DNA of 64,000 bases from Closterium sp. NIES-65 (taxonomy: Eukaryota; Streptophyta; Zygnematophyceae; Desmidiales; Closteriaceae): NCBI GenBank assembly GCA_948144175.1, contig CANXME010000249.1, forward strand, positions 1 to 64,000. Reading direction: 5' to 3'. This document shows positions 33,651 through 45,599 of the stretch, one piece after another (the stretch's first letter is position 1; every line of letters starts with the position of its first letter). Both the position numbers and the translations under genes were made by a program. Below the pieces are notes generated by a model. It saw only the letters and a program-made list of their open reading frames with translations, was not told the origin of the DNA and did not search any database.

Positions 33651-36600
33651 TGGTTTCGAGCAGGTTCCCCTGTGGGAACTATGCTTAGGGCCCACCACTA
33701 CCTCGAACTTTTTTTTTTTACCCGGAGCGCGCTCCGGGCTCTCTCTCTTACCTCTGTCGACCGGCCCTTAGCCGCCCGCGCGCCGCCCGTTCAGGCCTCA
33801 CGCCGCCAACGCGCCGCCCTAGACGCTAGCGCGCCGCCCGTCCCGGCCCCTGTGCAGCCCGCGCGCCGCCCTTAGCAGCCCGCGCGCCGCCCTTAGCAGC
33901 CCGCGCGCCGCCCTAAGCAGCCCGCGCACCGCCCTAAGCAGCCCGCGCGCCGCTCGCCCGGCCCCAGGCCGCCCACGCGTCGTCCGCGCGCCGCCCTTAG
34001 CCGCCCGCGCGCCGCCCGCCAGGCCTCTAACCGCCCACGTGCCGCCCGTGCGCCGCCCTTAGCCGCCCGAAGCGCAGCCCGTGAGCCGCCTGTGAGCCGC
34101 CCGTGAGCCGCCCGTGCGCCGCCCGTAGCAGCCCGAAGCGCCGCCCGTGAGCCGCCCGTGAGCCGCCCGTGAGCCGCCCGTGAGCCGCACGTCAGCCGCC
34201 CGTGAGCCGCCCGTGAGCCGTCCGTCCCGGCCCCGAGCCACCCGTGAACCGCCCGTGAGCCGCCTGTGCGCCGCCCGTGAACCGCCCGTCCCGGCCCCGA
34301 GCCACCCGTGAGCCGCCCACCCCGGTCCCGCTCCCAGCCGCCCTCGCGCCACGCTGTCCCGGCCCTTCGACGCCCGAGCCGCCCGTGCCACCCGCGTCAC
34401 CCGAGCCGCCCGAGCCGCCTACGCAGCTGAGGAGCCGAGCTGCCCGAGCCACCTTTGCCGCCCGAGCCGCCCGAGCCGCCTGTACCGCCGAGCGCCCGAG
34501 CCGCCTGTACCGCCGAGCGCCCGAGCTGCCCGAGCCGCCCGAGCCGCCCGAGCCGCCCGAGCCGCCTGAGGAGCCGAGCTGCTGGTCCTGTGGGACTGCT
34601 GTTGCTACTGGGCCGGCAGAGCTGCTGTGTTGCCGTGTTGCTGTGCTGCTGAGCTGCCCGACCCGTCCTGTCTGGTGAGCACAGCTCCACTGCTACTGCG
34701 TACCCCTTCCCGCACTACTTGCACTTCTAGTCTGTCGTCATGGCTACCCCTAGTGTCCTAGCTATTGACGCTGAGGGTCGCGCCATTGACTTTGAGGTCT
34801 GGGTCGACGACCTGCAGCTGTTCTTATAGTGCGATAGGGTAGACGATCTTTCTCTCTTTGACCTCACCTCTGGCGCCGTCCCTGCCCCTGCTGCTGATGC
34901 TGACGCCACTGTTCGCTCACAGTGGGCCACGCGCGATGCTGCTGCACGTCTTGCTGTGCGTCGCCACCTGCCTACCGCTGAGCGCGCGCACTTTAGCCAG
35001 TACAAGAGTGCCCAGACCTTGTACCACACTGTTGTTGCGCGCTACTCCTCCCCTGCCACTGCTGCACTGAGCCGCCTCATGCTCCCCTTCCTCTTCCCCG
35101 ACCTTGCCGCCTTTCCCACTGTCGCTGATCTCATTACGCACCTCCGCACTAGTGACACTCGCTACCGCGCTGCGCTTCCTGCTGACTTCTGCGCCAAGAA
35201 CCCCCCCCCATGTACATCACTCTCTACTTTTTAGTCACTCGCCTCCCTGACTCGCTTCGTGTAGTCCGGGACCACTTCCTCGCGGTCTGTCCCACCACCC
35301 TCACAGTCGACAGCCTCGAGAAGGCCCTCCTAGCGGCGGAGAAGAGCATAGTTGCTGTAGGAGCCTCTTGAGGTGACCCCAGCGCCCCCATCTTTGAGGG
35401 GTGTTCTCCTTCCCCTCTCCTGCCCTCTGTTGCCTCTGCCGCTGCGGCCGACCTCGTTGGTCTTGAGTCGGTTGGTGCGGCATCTGCCCCTAGCGGGAGA
35501 CGCCGCTCTGGCAAGGGCAAGGGGGGCAAGGGAGCGGGTGGGGCCAGCGGGGGCGGTGGAGGTGGAGGTGGAGGCAGCGGAGGGAGTGGGGGTGGTGGTG
35601 GAGGGGGTGGCGGGGGTGGGGGTGCTAGTGGCGGCAGTGGAGGCGGGGGTAGCGGCGGCGGTGGTGGTGGGAGCGGAGGTGGCGGAGGCGGCGGCGGTGG
35701 AGGCGGAGGCGGGGGCTGTGGAGGCGGAGGCGGGGGTGGCGGTGGTGGAGGTGGTCGGAGTGGCACTTCGCAGCGGAGCAGCACTGGGGGTGGTCAGCGC
35801 CAGCAGCAGCAGCAGCAGCAGCGTTCTCGCGACATCCCCACCCCTCAGCAGCTCCGTGAGTAGTACACGCAGCGTCAGCGTGGTGGGGGTTTTGGTCCCT
35901 GCACCTACGTTCTTCGCACTGGCGACCGCACTGGAGAGTAGTGTGGGGGTACCCACACCGCCCAGCGCTGCTTTGGCCGATTGACGGACGCTTGGCGCCA
36001 GCAGTTCCCGGAGGCCGCGGAGATCCCCCGCTGGGGAGAGCTGTCTAGGGCTGGTGTAGCTATCTTTGATCTTGACTTTGATGCTATCCTTGCTGCCATG
36101 TATGCTGTGACCATGAGTGATGAGGGTGACTGTTACCGGTGTTTCCCGCCCGACCCGAGCATTGGTACTGCTGCTCTAGGTGCCAGTGCGTCTGTGCTCT
36201 CAGGTACTGGTGAGGCTGCTCTCTCAGGTACTAGTGAGTCTGCGCTCTCAGGTACTGCTTCGGCTTCGGCCTCCCACACCTTCACCCTTGACTCTGGAGC
36301 GTCTCGCTCCTTCTTTCAGGACCGCACCACCCTCACGCCGCTCAATCGGCCGGTTGCGGTGTCCCTGGCTGACCCCTCTGGGGGTCCTGTTCTGTCTCGC
36401 TTCTCCACAGTCCTCCCGTGTCCGGCGGCTCCTTCTGGCACCCTGTCTGGTCTCTACCTCCCCTCGTTCTCTACGAACTTGGTGAGTGGTGCTGACCTAC
36501 AGGATGCGGGAGTCCACCAGTTCACCCCTGCTCGTCAGAGAGTGACGCACTGCACAGAGGCTAGCACAGGTTGTCACCTGGCTACGTTTACACGTCAGCC

Positions 36601-39600
36601 AGGGTCGAGCCTGTACACACTGACCACTGCTTCTCCTCCAGTTCCTGAGTCTGGTAGGGTCCCCTCGTCAGGTCAGGTGTTTGCTGCAGCGTCCAGGTCT
36701 GGTCCTGAGTCTGCCCCCTGTTCGTGTCGTCGCCTGTCTCACCCCTCTCTCCTTCGGCTCAAAGGCATGGCCTCCCGTCTTCTTGTGTCTGGTCTTCCCC
36801 GGTCCCTCCCTCCCCTTCATCAGGGCCCTGGCCCTGCCTGTGTCCCCTGTGTCGAGGGGCGCCAGCGTGCTGCCCCTCACTCCTCCCAGTTTCCTCCGAC
36901 AGAGGCTCCGTTGTAGACGCTTCACATGGACGTGTGGGGCCCTGCCCGCGTCCGTGGACTCGGTCACGAGCGCTACTTCCTGCTGGTGGTTGACGACTAC
37001 TCGCGTTACACCACAGTCTTCCCCTTGCGCAGCAAGGGTTATGTCGCTGAGGTGCTGATCGACTGGATCCGCGCAGCTCATCTCCAGCTCAGGCAGAGCT
37101 TTGGCTCGGACTTTCCTGTGTTGTGTCTGCACTCGGACAGGGGCGGAGAGTTCTCCTCTGGCCTTCTGCGTGCCTACTGTCGTACGCGAGGCATCCATAA
37201 GACCTTCACGCTTCCGGACTCACCGCAACAAAATGGGATTGCAGAGTGCCGCATTGGCATGGTCATGGACGTCGCTCGTACGTCCATGATGCATGCGGCT
37301 GCCCCCCATTTTCTGTGGCCGTTTGCGGTCAGGTACACGGCGCATCAGATCAACCTCCACCCCAGGGTCTCCAGGCCGGAGACCTCCCCTGCCCTACTGT
37401 GGACGGGGAAGGTTGGCGATGCGTCGGCGTTCAGGGTCTGGGGATCTCGGGCGTTTGTCCGCGACTTGTCTGCGGACAAGCTCTCCCCTCGCGCTGCTCC
37501 CTGCATCTTCCTGGGGTTCCCCCCCGACGCCCCTGGGTGGCAGTTCTACCACCCCACCTCTCGCCGTGTTCTGTCCTCCCAGGACGTCGCATTCGACGAG
37601 TCGGTACCCTACTACCGCCTCTTCCCCTACCGCACTCCGTCCCTCCCCCCACCCCCGCTCTTCTTGGTACCTGGTCCCCCCCCGGTCGACCCCCTTCCCC
37701 CTCAGGGTCCTGCCCCTTAAGGTGTGTCCCAGGTAGACGCGGTCGAGCCTGTCGAGGTCACTGGTGACTCTGGTGCTGCTGTGGGTGCTGAGCCTAGGGG
37801 TGCTGTGACTGGGGGTGCTGTCCCTGGGGGTGCTGAGTCTGGGGGTGCTGAGCCTAGGGGTGTTGTGCCTGGGGGTGCTGAGCCTGAGGGTGCTGAGCCT
37901 GGGGGTGCTGAGCGTGGGGGTGCTGAGCCTGGGGGTGCTGAGCCTGGGGGTGCTGAGCTTGGGGGTGCTGAGCCTGGGGGTGCTGAGCCTGGGGGTACTG
38001 CGACTGGAGGTGCTTCGCCTGGAGGTTCTCTGGGTGCTTCGTCTCGCCGAGAGCCACTCTCCCCGCAGGAGCTGCGTGAGTGGTTTGCCCGGTGCTGGAG
38101 GCGTGCTGTTGGTGCTGGAGGTTCTTCGGCTGCTGAGGGTGCTGCTGCCGCGCGTCCCGGAGGTGCTCGTACTGGGAGTACTGGAGCTGCTGGGCCTCTG
38201 GGTTCTACTGGAGCTGGTGCTGCTGAGCGTGTTGGCGCTGAGACTACTTCTGGCGGTCCGGCTGGCAGTGCTCGTGGTGCTGCTGGAGGTTCTGGAGCTA
38301 CTGGAGGTGCTACTGGAGGTGCCGCTGGAGGTGCTCTTGGGGGTTCTGGAGCTACTGGAGGTGCTGCTGGAGGTGCTACTGGAGCGGGTACTCCTGCTAG
38401 GGGTACTGGTGCTGTCCCTGCTGTTTCTGGCGTCGCCTCGCGGCCCCGACCGTACTTCGTTCCACTCCTGCAGCAGGTTCTTGGTCTTACACCTTCTCCT
38501 GGTCCTTCTCCTCCTCCCTTAGAGGGTCCACAGCCTGTCCAGTCACAGTCACAGCTACAGCCTGCCTCCCCTTTGCCTGCTCCTTCTCCCTACGCTGGTC
38601 CGACTGGAGGTCTTGCTGAGGGCCGTGAGCCTGCGTCTCGTCCTGCGTCGCCTGTTCGTACTGCGCGCACTAGTGGTCGCGGTTCGCGTCAGCGTCCTCC
38701 TCCTGTCCCTGGCACGCACCGGATGTCTCTGCGTCCGTCTACTGCTCCTCTGCGTGCCCCTTTGCCTTCTCCTCCTGCTTCCTCTCTTCCTGCTCTTGCC
38801 GACCCGGAGTCGGACTCTCTTCGTGCTGCCAGTCCTACTGTCACGCGTCTCCTTGCTACTGCCGTCACTGACCCTTCTTTCGAGTCTTCTGCTGCGTCTG
38901 CCCTTGTCACTGAGCTCGTTGACTTTGCTGCGCGCTGACGTCTAGACTACGCTGCTACTCTTGTCGCTGAGTCTGAGTCTGCCTGTCCTCCGTCCGTCGG
39001 GGGTGAGTGTGCCCTTGGCACGGACGTCCTTGAGGACAGGCAGGAGGAGTTCCAGTGTCTGGCCGCCGCTTCACCTCATCTCGCGTCTGTACTGCTCGCC
39101 CTTGAGGGAGACCCGGATGCACTAGACATCCCGACTCCGCGCTCTTACGCGGAGGCGATAGAGGGTCCCTACTCCTCTCAGTGGCAGGCAGCTATGGATG
39201 CAGAGATGGCTTCCTGGAAGTCCACAGGCACCTAAGTTGACGCTGTTTCCCCTCCTGGGGCGAACATAGTCAGTGGCATGTGGATCTTCAGGGTGAAGCG
39301 GCCGCCGGGTTCTCCGCCTCTCTTCAAGGCGCGTTACGTGGCTCGTGGCTTCAGTCAGCGGCAGGGAGTTGACTACTTTCAGACCTTCTCTCCCACCCCG
39401 AAGATGACCACTCTTCGGGTACTGCTGCACGTTGCTGCTCACCGTGACTACGAGCTGCACTCTCTCGACTTCAGCACTGCTTTCTTGCAGGGCAGCCTGC
39501 ACGAGGAGATCTGGCTGCGTCGCCCACCTGGCTTCACTGGGTCTTTCCCTCCTGGTACCCACTGGAGTCTCCGGCGTCCAGTCTACGGTCTCCGCCAGGC

Positions 39601-40919
39601 GCCACGTGAGTGGCACGACACACTGAGGACTACGCTGGCGGCACTTGGGTTTGCTCCTTCTACTGCCGACCCGTCGCTGTTTCTGCGCACCGACACCTCT
39701 CTGCCGCCGTTCTACATCCTCGTGTACGTCGACGACTTGGTCTTTGCCACAGCTGACACAGCTGACTCACCTACGTCAAGTCCGAGCTGCAGAAGAGACA
39801 CACGTGCACTGACCTGGGTGAACTGCGTAGCTACCTTGGCTTGCAGATCACCCGGGACAGAGCACGCCGCACCATTACCCTGACTCAGTCACACATGGTG
39901 CAGCAGGTCCTTCAGCGCTTCGGCTTCACGTACTCCTCGCCTCAGGCCACTCCTCTGTCTACTCGCCACTCGCTCTCAGCTCTGCCTTCGGATGAGTCCG
40001 TAGAGTCGAGTGGCCCGTATGCAGAGCTTGTTGGCTGCCTCATGTACCTGATGACCTGCACACGACCTGACCTTGCATACCCTCTTAGCATTCTTGCACG
40101 CTATGTTGCTCCCGGGAGACACCGACCAGAGCACATGGCTGCAGCGAAGAGGGTGTTGCGCTACTTGTGCAGTACGTCGGGCATGGGCCTAGTGCTTGGA
40201 GGGCGCAGTCCAGTGGTTCTCACTAGGCACGCAGATGCTTCTTGGGCTGACGACCAGGCTACGCAGCGGTCGTCACAGGGTTACACCTTCAGCCTTGGTT
40301 CCGGCTCTGTTTCGTGGCGGGCTATCCGCTCGTCTTCTGTCCTCGGCTCCAGTTGTGAGGCTGAGATCTACGCCGGGGCTATGGCTGCCCAGGAGCTTTG
40401 CTGGCTGACCTACCTGCTGACCGACCTTGGAGAGCCGCCTCGTTCTCCTCTAGTCCTGTACCTAGACAACAAGGCCATGCTGGCCTTGTGTCGAGAGCAG
40501 CGACTGGAGCACAGGACAAAGCACATTGCTCTCCGCTACTTTCTTGCTCGTGAGCTACAGCAGCGTGGACAGTTGCGACTTGCGTACGTGGCCTCTGAGG
40601 CCAACACTGCTGATGTCTTCACGAAGGCACTTGCGCCTTGTGATCATCAGCGCTGATGCACGCAGCTGGGTCTTGTGCCTATCTTGCCTCACTTGCTCAC
40701 TTCTTTACCTTGCTTGTACCTTCACCTATATATACTCTTGCCCTTGCTTGCTTGACTCTTGTATATCTCTGTATATGATCTTGCATGTGGACTGGCCTTC
40801 TGGCCTTTGAACTTGTGCTCGGAATGTGTGGTGACTTTGTGATCCACCCTGAGCTTTGCTTTGCTTTGCTTGACTGGTCTTGTGACCCCTTGTTCTCCCC
40901 CACTTTGCCTATGGGGGTG

Positions 40920-41050
40920 TGTCAGAACATATAGCTTACTTATTTGTGTAGGCTATAGTGGGGTGTCCCATAGGGGGTACAACCCAATTAGGGTTTCCTA
41001 TTTGTACTCACTTCGTTCATAGTCATTTCATTCTCGTTCTATTCTTCTCA
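40920..41050 (+). repeat. 3' LTR of copia copy 2
   Basis: 131 bp, two differences from 33520-33650, preceded by the polypurine tract TATGGGGGTG. Confidence 0.92.
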
Positions 41051-42750
41051 GGGAGCACCCACAAATTTCCCTCCATTTGTTTTGTGTCTTCACCCCCCGA
41101 CAATTTCGCTTGCCGCCGTTCACCCAGCGTTCGTTTTTGTCGGATGAGGTATAACTCCTTGTTGCCCGCGATTTTTCTTACATTCGGTGAAGGCGCGAAC
41201 GTTATCGTAGTCGGGTCATGTTTATCGGATCAAACAGTCGGACCGGCCGCTTCGCTGCCCACTGCGTCTATCGCGTTTAAAACTCCTCAGCTTCGGAAAC
41301 CCCTTCTTCGCCGCTACACCGCCGTCGGGTAGACCGTTGAATCAGGAGAAACTCCGACAGCTGCACCAACTGCTTCAGCTCCGACTTTTTCGGCGGGGTA
41401 ACTGCTGCCGATGGTCCGGTTTTGTCGGGGCCGAAACAGTGTCGCTCCCAGAAAATTTCTTGTACGCCCAGCTGTCGAACTGGCATAATACCCGTGCTTT
41501 TTAGCCAGCACAGGGCTAAACACAGGGCCCCACCTTTGGATCGAGTGGCCAATAGGACTTACTCCTTGCCTTCGAGGCCTTCTATGCGTGAGGTATGTGA
41601 AACGTCGGTAGACTTTGGCCTGTAGGGAGCTCCTTCTGCTACCGCCGCTTAGCCGCAAAACTCGGCCCTCAGCAAAAAGTCGTCGCAGTAGGTCGTTTTC
41701 GCCCCTCCCGAAGCTCGGAATCCGTTTCTCTCGCCAGACCCGTATTTGTCGCAACTCCGTTTATTGTGACCGGTAGACCAGGCGAAATTCGCGGGTCTAG
41801 ACGCTGCGATAAACCGTTGTCCCGTCGGTGTACTGCCCTGTCTGCGGCGTAACTTCCCTTGATCAGGGGGAACCTGTGCCGCATGAAGTACAGTGTCGGC
41901 TGCTGCTGTTGCTCCGAAAATTTCGGCCGGCCTTGTTGCAGGCGCATAAGTGACCCTAACGTAGACAGTCTAGTTGTAGGCGGCCTTTTCCGAACTTTTC
42001 GGCGGTTCGAAAAAAACTTCCGTCCCACACTGTGCCGCACCTGCCGAAAACGCCAAAGACGCACCCTCCTGCAGCCACACCGGCCACACCCGGGCGGAAC
42101 GACGGTAGACCCCCGCTTTCTTCGGGCAGTCGTCACGCCGTCTCTCCTCGCCGTTTGCATTTTCCGATGCAAATCACCATGCGCCTGGCCTGTCCGGCCA
42201 GCTGTCGTTTCTGCCGTGAAGCCACCCGAAATCTTCGAGCACAGTAACGATGCTCACAACGTGCCGAAGACCTCCGTGTTTCTCGTGCGCAACTTGACGA
42301 AAACGCCTGACGCCACTTGCCGCACGCATTAACTCCGATTTCTTCGTGCGCAGTTGACGACCACGTGAAAACTTCAACTCGCCAACCAGCTGCTCCGAGA
42401 ATCTCGCGCATGCAGTGACGACAACCGTCCTGACGCCAACTGCCGCATAAAAACAGCGTCGAGATTAACGGAAACGACGAAATTAACTCACGCAATTAAA
42501 TGCGACAACAGCAAAAGCTGTCCGCCACCCGGGGGGGGGGGAGGCCACGGTCCATCTCGACCGTCGAGGGCAAGGATCCGTCGGTGCAGCAGGAGCGCCC
42601 GTAAAAACATGGCCGCTAGGAGCAACTATCTGTTCTCCTGGCCGGCTACTGCGCTGCTCCTGTCACCACGGCATCCTTCCCTGTCCCCCCCCCGAGGGGT
42701 AATACACTCTAAAAAATGGGGAACCTAGGAACTTAGGCTCTGATACCAAG

Positions 42751-43026
42751 TGTTATGAGTTGTACTAAGAAGAGTGCGCGGAAGACTTTATAAAAAGGAT
42801 GAGAACTATAGAATGATGAGAATGATAAAGAAGGAAGCATTTATAGGGTCAAAAGCGTGGTAGGCGAGGACCTCAGGACGTGGATGGGTTGGAAGTGTCG
42901 CGATTGGTGCGGGGCGACTCGGAAGTGGTTCGGGCCGAAGTGTAGGCCGAACCCAAACTGACGCGAATAGTTCGGGCTGTCCTCGCTAGGAGTAGCCTCT
43001 ACAGTAATGAATTCACATTCATTACA
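42751..43026 (-). repeat. 5' LTR of the LARD-like element
   Basis: 276 bp, about 97 percent identical to 22117-22392. The initiator-Met primer site lies directly inside it, and GATCT follows at 43027-43031. Confidence 0.9.
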
Positions 43027-43187
43027 GATCTACTGCGAGACGAGCGTGTGTTGGGGTGGCGCACGGCAAGCGAAGAGGTGAGTGGTAACGAAGGAGGAAC
43101 ATTCGTGGTTCGATGAACAGTGCTGTACATGGGCTACATTTAGGCTCTCGACATTGTAGTACCTCGATTGGAATATAGCAGGCCTTA
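43027..43187. other. Short unique spacer between two transposons
   Basis: 161 bases from the GATCT duplication of the LARD-like element to the TTA duplication of the Harbinger element. No gene or repeat was seen. Confidence 0.5.
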
Positions 43188-43230
43188 GGGCGTGTTCCTA
43201 CAGCCTCCTATCAGAGCTACCTCATATCAG
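43188..43230 (+). repeat. Left terminal inverted repeat of the Harbinger element
   Basis: 43 bp, GGGCGTGTTCCTACAGCC..., matching 54021-54063 in reverse complement with four mismatches. Confidence 0.93.
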
Positions 43231-43639
43231 ATAATGAAAAAGTTGCAGACAACGTTATACAACACCTCTTGTCAGCCCTGTACCGAAACTGTGCACAAAT
43301 CACAACATTCGCTTGGCCTCGCATGGTCGTGCTGACTCACCTGTGCACGGTTGGAGTAGACCCGCATGCAGATGCCATTGCCTGTCTGCCGACATCCTAA
43401 CCTGCGCACGAAGGTGACGCGACCTGGTCTGTGCACGTCTGGACGTGCCATAGTTGCACAATTTGTCAAACATTGGATGATTGGCGCAACGGGAAAGATC
43501 TTTGGCGCCTCTTTCACGCCACGTTTAGCCAGCAAGTTCAGAGTTTCCCGTCTCACTCACAAACAAATCCGCACAAACGAACTCAAACACCAGGATCGAC
43601 ACATGCGTACATAATCCACTCGACCACGCAGGTTGTGTT

Positions 43640-44983
43640 ATGCAGGCACTAGAACTTCCTAGCATGGCTCGCAAACGCAAAAGCAATGTCGGCGCGACAG
43701 AGGAATACTTGTGGCGACCGGAAGACCTGGCCTACGTGAAGTGGATGAATGCGGAACTTGCATCAGGGAGACCTACCACGAAGCCCCTTCGTAACGTCCA
43801 TGCCACCGGCTCAACGCCAGCGCAATCGACCGTCAATCCGCATCGCACTCAAGGTCCACACGTGACCGACTACGACACTGACGAGGATTTTCCGGAGAAG
43901 GACTCTGAGGACGAGGATCTGGAGCAAGGGTCGGACGGGGAACATCCCGTTGCTGCATGGCATGGGGACGTTCAGTACAACGGTCCGGCTGAGCAGACCG
44001 CGAACGCCACCCACGCTGTTCGGGACGGGGCTGATCCGAGCCCACACGCCAGGGCAAAGCGTAACGGCAAGGCTAAAGCACAGCCAGAGTCGCCTAACGA
44101 GACGTCAGTGAGCGGCATTGCGCAGAAAGGCCAACGGTTGGAGTGGTCACCCAAGGAGTCGACCGTTCTCGTGGCCGCGCGGTGGTTTACGAAGGACGAG
44201 CTGCAACAGATGACGGGCAAGCAGGGGTCGCAGTATTGGCTCCGGCTAATCGAGCGTATCAAACTGCAACACCCTGATTGGAGTCGGAACGCCTTAGCAT
44301 GCACTAACCAGTGGAAGCGGTTGAAGGCGTTGTGGAAGCAAATCGACAAGGGCGACTCCGCTTCGGGTGGGGGGACGGTGATTAAGCCACCGTGGTGGGA
44401 GTGGATGGTGCTTTTTTATAAGGATACGGCAGCTGCAGAGCCTCACGCCCTTGACGGCGGCGGTGCGGTTAAGGTCAATGTTGACCCGGGTGTGAAAGTC
44501 GTCACGCCCTCGAAGACCGATGCTACGGGCACCACGGGTACGTATTGCTATCAATGTATAACTCTGCATGTTCCAACATAGATCGTGGTTGTTTTATTGA
44601 TATCCAGCTCTTATTAGCATTAACATACATTACTAACATTCTTTATGACATACAATACCCTATCTATGTCCTTCGTGTCAGAAGTGCGTCGCACCCCACC
44701 TAGTGCTCGTCGTAGGGTCCACGAGACGGCAACCATGGCGGTCGCCCAGCTCTTATCCGACACTCTCAAGCAGTGCTCGGCTGATGGCGTGGCGCAGATA
44801 ACTGGGGTGATTCGGGAGTGGATGGCGACGCAGCAGTCGCAGACCAGTCGCCCCCTTCACTTCTCGGGATCCCGCCACGGCGACGATGACAGCTGGCATT
44901 ACAACCGTGAGGGCAGCGAGGGCAACACCAATGCTGACCTCAGTGACGGGGTTGAAGAGTGGCGTCGCGGCGACGACGCTTAA
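43640..44983 (+). CDS. Harbinger accessory protein with a Myb/SANT-like (trihelix) domain
   Basis: Two exons, 43640-44537 and 44682-44983, joined by a GT-AG intron (G|GTACGT ... TGTCAG|AA) that keeps the frame, giving about 399 residues. The first third is charged and rich in Asp/Glu (DYDTDEDFPEKDSEDEDLEQ). Then comes a trihelix-type fold at about residues 170-260 with regular aromatic residues (RLEWSPKESTVLVAARWF, then QYWLRLIERI and CTNQWKRLKALWKQI). In PIF/Harbinger elements this second ORF binds DNA and carries the transposase into the nucleus. An ATG at 43664 (MARKRKSN) is an alternative start. Its 3' end overlaps the transposase gene tail to tail. Confidence 0.85.
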
Positions 44984-45384
44984 GGTAAGCGTCGTGAAGG
45001 GTCATGCCAAGCCTCTTACGCCGCTCTTTCAGCTCCGCCTGCGTACCTGTCTCACATGCACTCCAGTTGTACACAGCAAGCTCGCCCCTCGTCCACCATG
45101 GGTCGCGGTTGAGTGCAATTGCTTCCCATTTGTGGTTCGGGTTTTTCATCCGTGAACCGGCCATCGGAATCTCCATGTTGTGCAGGATTACGACACAACT
45201 GGCCCCGGCGAGTACGCGCCATAGCGCATAGTCGTGTCGGCCGGCGAAAAGGCGGTAGCGGCCTTTAAACTGACCGATGGTGCGCTCGACGGACATTCGG
45301 GTGGCGGACTGGCAGTAGTTGTATGTCTGTTCCCACTCGAGCATCAGGCGGCCAGTGGGTGCATGTAAGGGGGTGAGACAATAG
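44940..45384 (-). CDS. Harbinger transposase, C-terminal part (beyond the copia insertion)
   Basis: The minus-strand frame continues from the copia insertion site with TRMSVERTIGQFKGRYR, which holds the catalytic Glu of the DDE triad in its usual R..VERxxGxxK context. It goes on to LAGASCVVILHNMEI and ends at a TGA (44940-44942). The block is about 146 residues. Together with 52874-53705 the total length is about 420 residues, normal for the family. The stop lies inside the 3' end of the Myb-like gene on the other strand. Confidence 0.88.
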
Positions 45385-45516
45385 TGTCAGAACTTATAGC
45401 TTACTTGTTTCTGTAGGCTATAGTGGGGTATCCCATAGGGGGTACAACCCAATTAGGGTTTCCTATTTGTACTCACTTCGTTCATAGTCATTCCATCCTC
45501 GTTCTTTGTTTCCACA
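45385..45516 (+). repeat. 5' LTR of copia copy 3
   Basis: 132 bp, TGTCAGAACTT...TTTCCACA, with a telo-box core TTAGGGTTT at 45453-45461. Unusually short for a copia LTR. Confidence 0.95.
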
Positions 45517-45599
45517 TGGAATCAGAGCAGGTTCCCTCCTAGGGACTGCTTCTAGGGCCCACCGAACCGCGCCCCGAGGCGCGTTTTTTTTTTTAGCGA

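Larger units (their letters stand above)
33520..41050 (+). mobile_element. Ty1/copia element, broken (copy 2)
   Basis: 131-bp LTRs (33520-33650, 40920-41050) with the duplication GGGAG (33515-33519, 41051-41055). Order: primer site, leader of GCC-type repeats (33740-34670), gag (from 34741), protease (about 36290), integrase (36750-37700), a Gly-Ala repeat (37730-38030), RT (39200-40000) and RNase H (40180-40650). It is clearly the same family as 45385-52873 but decayed, with roughly eight to ten breaks. The LTRs differ at 2 of 131 positions. It is inserted in the LARD-like element. Confidence 0.93.
22117..43026 (-). mobile_element. LARD-like LTR element, broken up by nested insertions
   Basis: Direct 276-bp LTRs (22117-22392 and 42751-43026) begin TG and end CA and are flanked by GATCT on both sides. 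Next to the right LTR is TTGGTATCAGAGCC on the minus strand, a primer-binding site for initiator tRNA-Met. Next to the left LTR is a purine tract. Together these set the orientation as minus. Removing the two copia insertions leaves about 3.6 kb of internal DNA (22393-23163, 32370-33519, 41056-42750) in which I see no gag or pol. It is therefore probably a large retrotransposon derivative moved by a partner. The LTRs differ at about 9 of 276 positions, so it is the oldest member of the nest. Confidence 0.85.

Noticed and set aside
41056-42750. ORFs of up to 167 codons in the LARD-like interior
   Set aside because: Basic, Arg-rich, without gag, protease, integrase or RT motifs, and overlapping on both strands.
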